Positions 5,780-8,700 of a stretch of 8,700 bases of DNA are shown one piece after another. Each line of letters begins with the position of its first letter. Positions within the stretch are counted from its first letter, which is position 1. The notes beneath the pieces are model-generated. The model was given only the letters and a program-made list of their open reading frames with translations. It had not been told where the DNA came from and did not search any database. Source of the DNA: Bifidobacterium breve (GTDB lineage: Bacteria > Actinomycetota > Actinomycetes > UBA12327); NCBI GenBank assembly GCA_943332445.1, contig CALQPL010000029.1, positions 1 through 8,700 on the forward strand. Reading direction: 5' to 3'. The translations under genes and the position numbers were made by a program.

Positions 5780-6223
5780 GTGCGTACCTATAGCCCAAAG
5801 CCTGGCGATGCAGACCGTCAGTGGCTCGTCATTGATGCCGCTGATGTTGTGTTGGGTCGTCTTGCCACGCAGGCCGCAGCCCTGTTGCGCGGTAAGCACA
5901 AGCCCACCTTCGCCCCTCATGCCGACATGGGTGACTTTGTCATCATCATCAACGCTGACAAAGTGGCATTGACTGGCGCGAAGTTGCAGAACAAGAAGGC
6001 TTACCACCACTCGGGTTTCCCCGGCGGTTTGAAGGCCACCTCGTACTCCGACTTGTTGGAAAAGGATTCACGCAAGGTCGTCGAAAAGGCGGTCAAGGGA
6101 ATGCTTCCTCACACCAGGCTTGGTCGTCAGCAGTTTGGCAAGCTCAAGGTCTACCCAGGCGCTGAGCACCCACACGCGGCCCAGAACCCCACCACGTTCG
6201 ACATCATTCAGGTTGCGCAGTAA
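5780..6223 (+). CDS. rplM: 50S ribosomal protein uL13
   Basis: uL13 is an early assembly protein of the large subunit. The 147-residue product matches the actinobacterial form from its start (M-R-T-Y-S-P-K-P-G-D) to its end (I-I-Q-V-A-Q). Family blocks include D-A-A-D-V-V-L-G-R-L-A-T (19-30), G-D-F-V-I-I-I-N-A (51-59), and the signature from V-E-K-A-V-K-G-M-L-P (101-110) to A-E-H-P-H (128-132). The start is GTG 5780, supported by GAAGG at 5768-5772, seven bases away. It is followed 43 bases later by rpsI, the near-universal partner, and the two are surely co-transcribed. No anomalies. Confidence 0.97.
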   Translation: MRTYSPKPGDADRQWLVIDAADVVLGRLATQAAALLRGKHKPTFAPHADMGDFVIIINADKVALTGAKLQNKKAYHHSGFPGGLKATSYSDLLEKDSRKVVEKAVKGMLPHTRLGRQQFGKLKVYPGAEHPHAAQNPTTFDIIQVAQ

Positions 6224-6266
6224 TCACTAGCGACAACTGCACAACCAACCGAAAGGAAACTGTGGC

Positions 6267-6782
6267 GTGACTGATCCAGCCACCGAGAACGACTACAGCG
6301 CATACGCCGAGATCGACAGCGACGATGCTTCCGGTAGTGAAACCGTTCTTACGTCAGAAACCCCCGCGCCTAAGACTCCGCGCTCAATTGTCACTGCCCC
6401 TGCCGGTGCTACCGGTCGTCGCAAGCAGGCCATTGCCCGCGTTCGTTTGGTTCCTGGCACCGGTCGTTGGGTCGTCAATGGTCGCGAACTGGCCGAATAC
6501 TTTCCCAACAAGGTTCACCAGCAGTTGGTCAATGACCCCTTCACCGTTTTGGGTATCGACAACCAGTTCGACGTGATCGCTCGCATCAGTGGCGGTGGCG
6601 TTTCTGGTCAAGCTGGCGCCCTGCGTTTGGGTATTGCTCGTGCCTTGAATGAAATTGACCTTGAAGGCAACCGTCCCACCTTGAAGAAGGCGGGCTTCCT
6701 CACGCGTGACCCACGTGCCAAGGAACGTAAGAAGTACGGTCTGAAGAAGGCCCGCAAGGCCCCGCAATACTCCAAGCGTTAA
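6267..6782 (+). CDS. rpsI: 30S ribosomal protein uS9
   Basis: uS9 lies in the head of the 30S subunit, and its C-terminal tail reaches the P-site tRNA. The 171-residue product has an acidic, poorly conserved N-terminal extension (about residues 1-45) typical of actinobacteria. The conserved core follows: G-R-R-K-Q-A-I-A-R-V-R (50-60), the signature G-G-G-V-S-G-Q-A-G-A-L-R-L-G-I-A-R-A-L (109-127), and the basic end K-K-A-R-K-A-P-Q-Y-S-K-R. The terminal Lys-Arg that contacts tRNA is present. GTG 6267 has GAAAGGA at 6251-6257, nine bases upstream, which supports the extended form. A strong hairpin follows the stop. Confidence 0.97.
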   Translation: MTDPATENDYSAYAEIDSDDASGSETVLTSETPAPKTPRSIVTAPAGATGRRKQAIARVRLVPGTGRWVVNGRELAEYFPNKVHQQLVNDPFTVLGIDNQFDVIARISGGGVSGQAGALRLGIARALNEIDLEGNRPTLKKAGFLTRDPRAKERKKYGLKKARKAPQYSKR

Positions 6783-6805
6783 TCGCGCGGATATCGCAAA
6801 CTTCA

Positions 6806-6837
6806 CTACTGCCTCGGACTACGCTCCGGGGCAGTGG
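6806..6837 (+). terminator. Strong hairpin between rpsI and glmM
   Basis: A 13-base-pair stem pairs 6806-6818 with 6825-6837 around the six-base loop CTACGC. It includes two wobble pairs and no mismatch, and its core is ACTGCC/GGCAGT followed by CGGA/TCCG. The downstream sequence CATTTACA gives only a short T-run. This is the best terminator candidate in the window and fits the end of the rplM-rpsI unit. No clear promoter fits in the 25 bases between it and glmM, so glmM may depend on read-through or on a promoter upstream of or within the hairpin region. Confidence 0.6.
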
Positions 6838-6849
6838 CATTTACACAGT

Positions 6850-6856
6850 AAGGAGG
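6850..6856 (+). promoter_or_regulatory. Ribosome binding site of glmM
   Basis: AAGGAGG lies six bases before the GTG at 6863. This near-perfect site decides the start and shows that glmM is set up for good translation despite its internal stop codon. Confidence 0.85.
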
Positions 6857-6862
6857 CACACC

Positions 6863-8194
6863 GTGGCGCGTTTGTTTGGAACCGACGGTGTGCGTGGTCT
6901 TGCCAACGTTGATCTGACTGCTGACCTTGCCTTGCGCTTGAGTCGATCGGCGGCACGAGTGTTGGCAAGCGGCGAGCGACCTCAAGCAATTGTTGGTCGT
7001 GATCCGCGGCCTTCCGGTGAATTCCTCGAAGCAGCAGTTGTTGCTGGTTTGGCCAGCGCGGGACTCGATGTCATTCGCATTGGTGTTGTTCCTACTCCTG
7101 CGGTTGCGTTGCTGACTAAGCAAACAGGCGCGGCCCTGGGCGTGATGCTGTCGGCTAGCCATAACCCGATGCCCGATAACGGCATTAAGTTCTTCGGCCC
7201 GGGTGGGGACAAGCTCACCGATGAGCAAGAAGATGCCATTGAGGCCGGACTTGATGCTGCTACTTCGCTCCCGGTAGGCGAAAAGGTCGGCCGGGTGCGT
7301 GAAGATCTGACGGCCGCCCAAACCTATGTCGATCATTTGGTCGCAACCGTGCCAGCGCGTCTTGATGGGCTGCGCGTTGTCGTCGATTGCGCCAATGGTT
7401 CCGCCTCGGCTGTTGGTCCTCAAACGCTGCGCGCCCTTGGCGCGGACGTTGTGGTGCTGTCTGACCGACTCGATGGCTGGTCCATTAATGACAACTGTGG
7501 TTCGACACACCCGGAGGCGCTGCAAGCCGCCGTCCTCGAGCACGGAGCTGACGCTGGCATCGCGCACGATGGAGATGCCGATCGTTGTTTGGCCGTTGAT
7601 GCGAACGGAACTTTGATCGACGGCGATCACATCATGGGGATTTTGGCGCTGGCGATGAGCAAGGCTGGCACATTGGCCCACAACACGTTAGTGGCCACCG
7701 TCATGAGCAACATTGGCTTAAAGATTGCTCTGGACCAGGCCGGTGTCTCGATGGTGGAAACCGCCGTGGGCGATCGCTAGGTCCTCGAACACATGCGAGC
7801 TGGTGGTTTCAACCTCGGCGGTGAGCAGTCAGGCCACGTGGTGATGAGTGATTTCTCCACCACAGGGGACGGGATTTTGACGGCGGCTCACCTTTTGGCG
7901 CAACTGTCACTCACGGGAAAGTCTTTGGCTGAGCTTGCTGATGTCGTGCAATCGCTGCCGCAGGTCCTGATCAATGTCCCAGGGGTAGACCGCGCTGGCT
8001 TGGCCAGCAATGCCGACGTTGCAGCGGCTGTTGCTGTGGCGGAGGCTGAATTGGCAGGTTCGGGGCGGGTCTTACTGCGCCCGAGTGGAACCGAGCCCGT
8101 TATTCGGGTCATGGTGGAAGCCGCGACTGCAGACGAGGCAGAAAATATCGCGCAGCGTTTAGCCGCACACGTTTCTTCCGCCCTCGCCCTCTAG
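6863..8194 (+). pseudogene. glmM: Phosphoglucosamine mutase GlmM with in-frame amber codon
   Basis: GlmM converts glucosamine-6-phosphate to glucosamine-1-phosphate, a precursor step for UDP-GlcNAc and peptidoglycan. The frame runs for 444 codons, normal for the family, but codon 306 is TAG (7778-7780). The upstream 305 residues hold the phosphoserine site Ser99 (S-A-S-H-N-P) and the metal loop D-G-D-A-D-R (236-241). The downstream part, in the same frame, holds the sugar-binding G-G-E-Q-S-G-H (319-325) and the phosphate-binding R-P-S-G-T-E-P (406-412). The stop sits where relatives have Tyr in V-G-D-R-Y. A product ending at residue 305 would lack the sugar and phosphate sites and should be inactive. 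The rest shows no decay, so a sequencing error, a very recent mutation or suppression are all possible. A 133-residue frame from ATG 7793 exists but has no ribosome binding site. It is listed as a broken gene; it may be intact in reality. Confidence 0.85.
7778..7780 (+). other. Premature TAG codon in glmM
   Basis: The local reading is GTG GGC GAT CGC TAG GTC CTC GAA, that is V-G-D-R-stop-V-L-E. One base change from TAC or TAT would restore the family Tyr. TAG also ends map, rpmJ, truA and glmM itself here, so it works as an ordinary stop in this genome. Confidence 0.9.
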
Positions 8195-8203
8195 GCTGAG
8201 GGT

Positions 8204-8700
8204 ATGTGCGGGATTGTTGGATACGTCGGTTCGCTGCGTGCAGACGATGTTGTCCTCGAAGGTTTGCGTCGACTCGAATACCGTGGGTATGACTCGGCGG
8301 GAATCGCTGTCGTTACCGAAGGCACCGTGGCGTCGGCGAAGCGTGCGGGCAAACTAGTTCAGCTCGAAACCGCACTTTCAGAGACCGCACTTCCTGCTTC
8401 TGGAACCGGGATTGGTCACACCCGATGGGCCACGCATGGTGCCCCCAATGATCGCAACGCCCACCCACACCTGACGCGCGAACAATCAATCGCCGTCGTG
8501 CACAACGGCATCATCGAAAACTTCGCCCGCTTACGGGCCGAATTGGAAGACGCGGACTACGAATTCCAATCTGAAACTGACACCGAAGTCGTCGCTCACT
8601 TGCTGGATTCGGTTTATGACCCCGCAACAGGTTTGGCCGAAGCCATGCGCGTGGTCTGTCGCCGCTTAGACGGTGCCTTCACTCTGGTGGCGATTCATGC
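8204..8700 (+). CDS. glmS: Glutamine-fructose-6-phosphate aminotransferase, 3' end missing
   Basis: GlmS makes glucosamine-6-phosphate from fructose-6-phosphate and glutamine, the first step of the hexosamine pathway and the one feeding GlmM. The 165 complete codons visible cover most of the N-terminal glutaminase domain. It starts M-C-G-I-V-G-Y-V-G, so Cys2 becomes the N-terminal nucleophile after Met removal. Further blocks are L-E-Y-R-G-Y-D-S-A-G (24-33), G-H-T-R-W-A-T-H-G (71-79), H-N-G-I-I-E-N (100-106) and S-E-T-D-T-E (123-128). The sugar isomerase domains lie beyond the window. The start is only nine bases after glmM. The only Shine-Dalgarno-like run, GAGGG at 8198-8202, is one base from the ATG, too close to work normally, so translation may be coupled to glmM. 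No glmS ribozyme can fit in the gap. Confidence 0.96.
   Translation, partial: MCGIVGYVGSLRADDVVLEGLRRLEYRGYDSAGIAVVTEGTVASAKRAGKLVQLETALSETALPASGTGIGHTRWATHGAPNDRNAHPHLTREQSIAVVHNGIIENFARLRAELEDADYEFQSETDTEVVAHLLDSVYDPATGLAEAMRVVCRRLDGAFTLVAIH

Noticed and set aside
6806..7681. Long minus-strand open frame of 291 codons opposite glmM
   Set aside because: It is the antisense of a clearly conserved gene, resembles no family I know, and is the kind of frame expected from codon bias in G+C-rich coding DNA.
7778..7780. Reassigned TAG (for example pyrrolysine) in glmM
   Set aside because: TAG is the normal stop of map, rpmJ, truA and glmM itself in this window, and the family residue here is an ordinary Tyr.
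7793..8194. The 133-residue frame from ATG 7793 as a separate gene
   Set aside because: It begins inside a conserved GlmM segment, has no ribosome binding site, and is simply the rest of glmM after the stop codon.
8195..8203. glmS ribozyme upstream of glmS
   Set aside because: Only nine bases separate glmM and glmS, far too short. The element is known from Firmicutes and relatives, not from this context.

Overview
The window is a core housekeeping stretch of an actinobacterial (Actinomycetota) chromosome with moderately high G+C. All genes lie on the + strand. The assignment rests on three things. The gene order is map-infA-rpmJ-rpsM-rpsK-rpsD-rpoA-rplQ-truA-rplM-rpsI-glmM-glmS. The proteins are actinobacterial in type: RpoA begins MLIAQRPTL, uS9 has a long acidic N-terminal extension, bL17 has a long Ala/Glu tail, and uL13 begins MRTYSPKPGD. 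GTG and TTG starts are frequent. I cannot place it below phylum or class level from sequence alone.

Layout. Positions 2-721 hold the 3' part of methionine aminopeptidase (map). A 258-base gap (722-979) follows and probably carries the promoter of the next cluster. infA (IF-1) and rpmJ (bL36) come next, then a 175-base gap packed with potential hairpins. After it come the alpha-operon genes rpsM, rpsK, rpsD, rpoA and rplQ, then truA (tRNA pseudouridine synthase), which overlaps rplQ by four bases if the GTG start is right. A second ribosomal pair, rplM-rpsI, follows a 108-base gap and ends at a strong hairpin. glmM and the 5' part of glmS close the window.

How the genes work together. Most products belong to translation: initiation (IF-1), 30S proteins (uS13, uS11, uS4, uS9), 50S proteins (bL36, bL17, uL13), N-terminal Met removal (Map) and tRNA modification (TruA). 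The RNA polymerase alpha subunit is encoded among them. GlmS and GlmM catalyse consecutive steps from fructose-6-phosphate to glucosamine-1-phosphate for cell-wall precursors.

Two points deserve most attention. First, glmM, normally essential, has an in-frame TAG at 7778-7780 exactly where the family usually has Tyr in a V-G-D-R-Y motif, while the reading frame is otherwise intact to a normal full length. Second, the leader immediately upstream of rpsM can fold into a pseudoknot next to the Shine-Dalgarno sequence, reminiscent of the S4-binding alpha-operon pseudoknot of E. coli; this is a hypothesis. I found no CRISPR array, mobile element, tRNA or rRNA, and no clearly new multi-gene system. 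The region is otherwise ordinary core genome.
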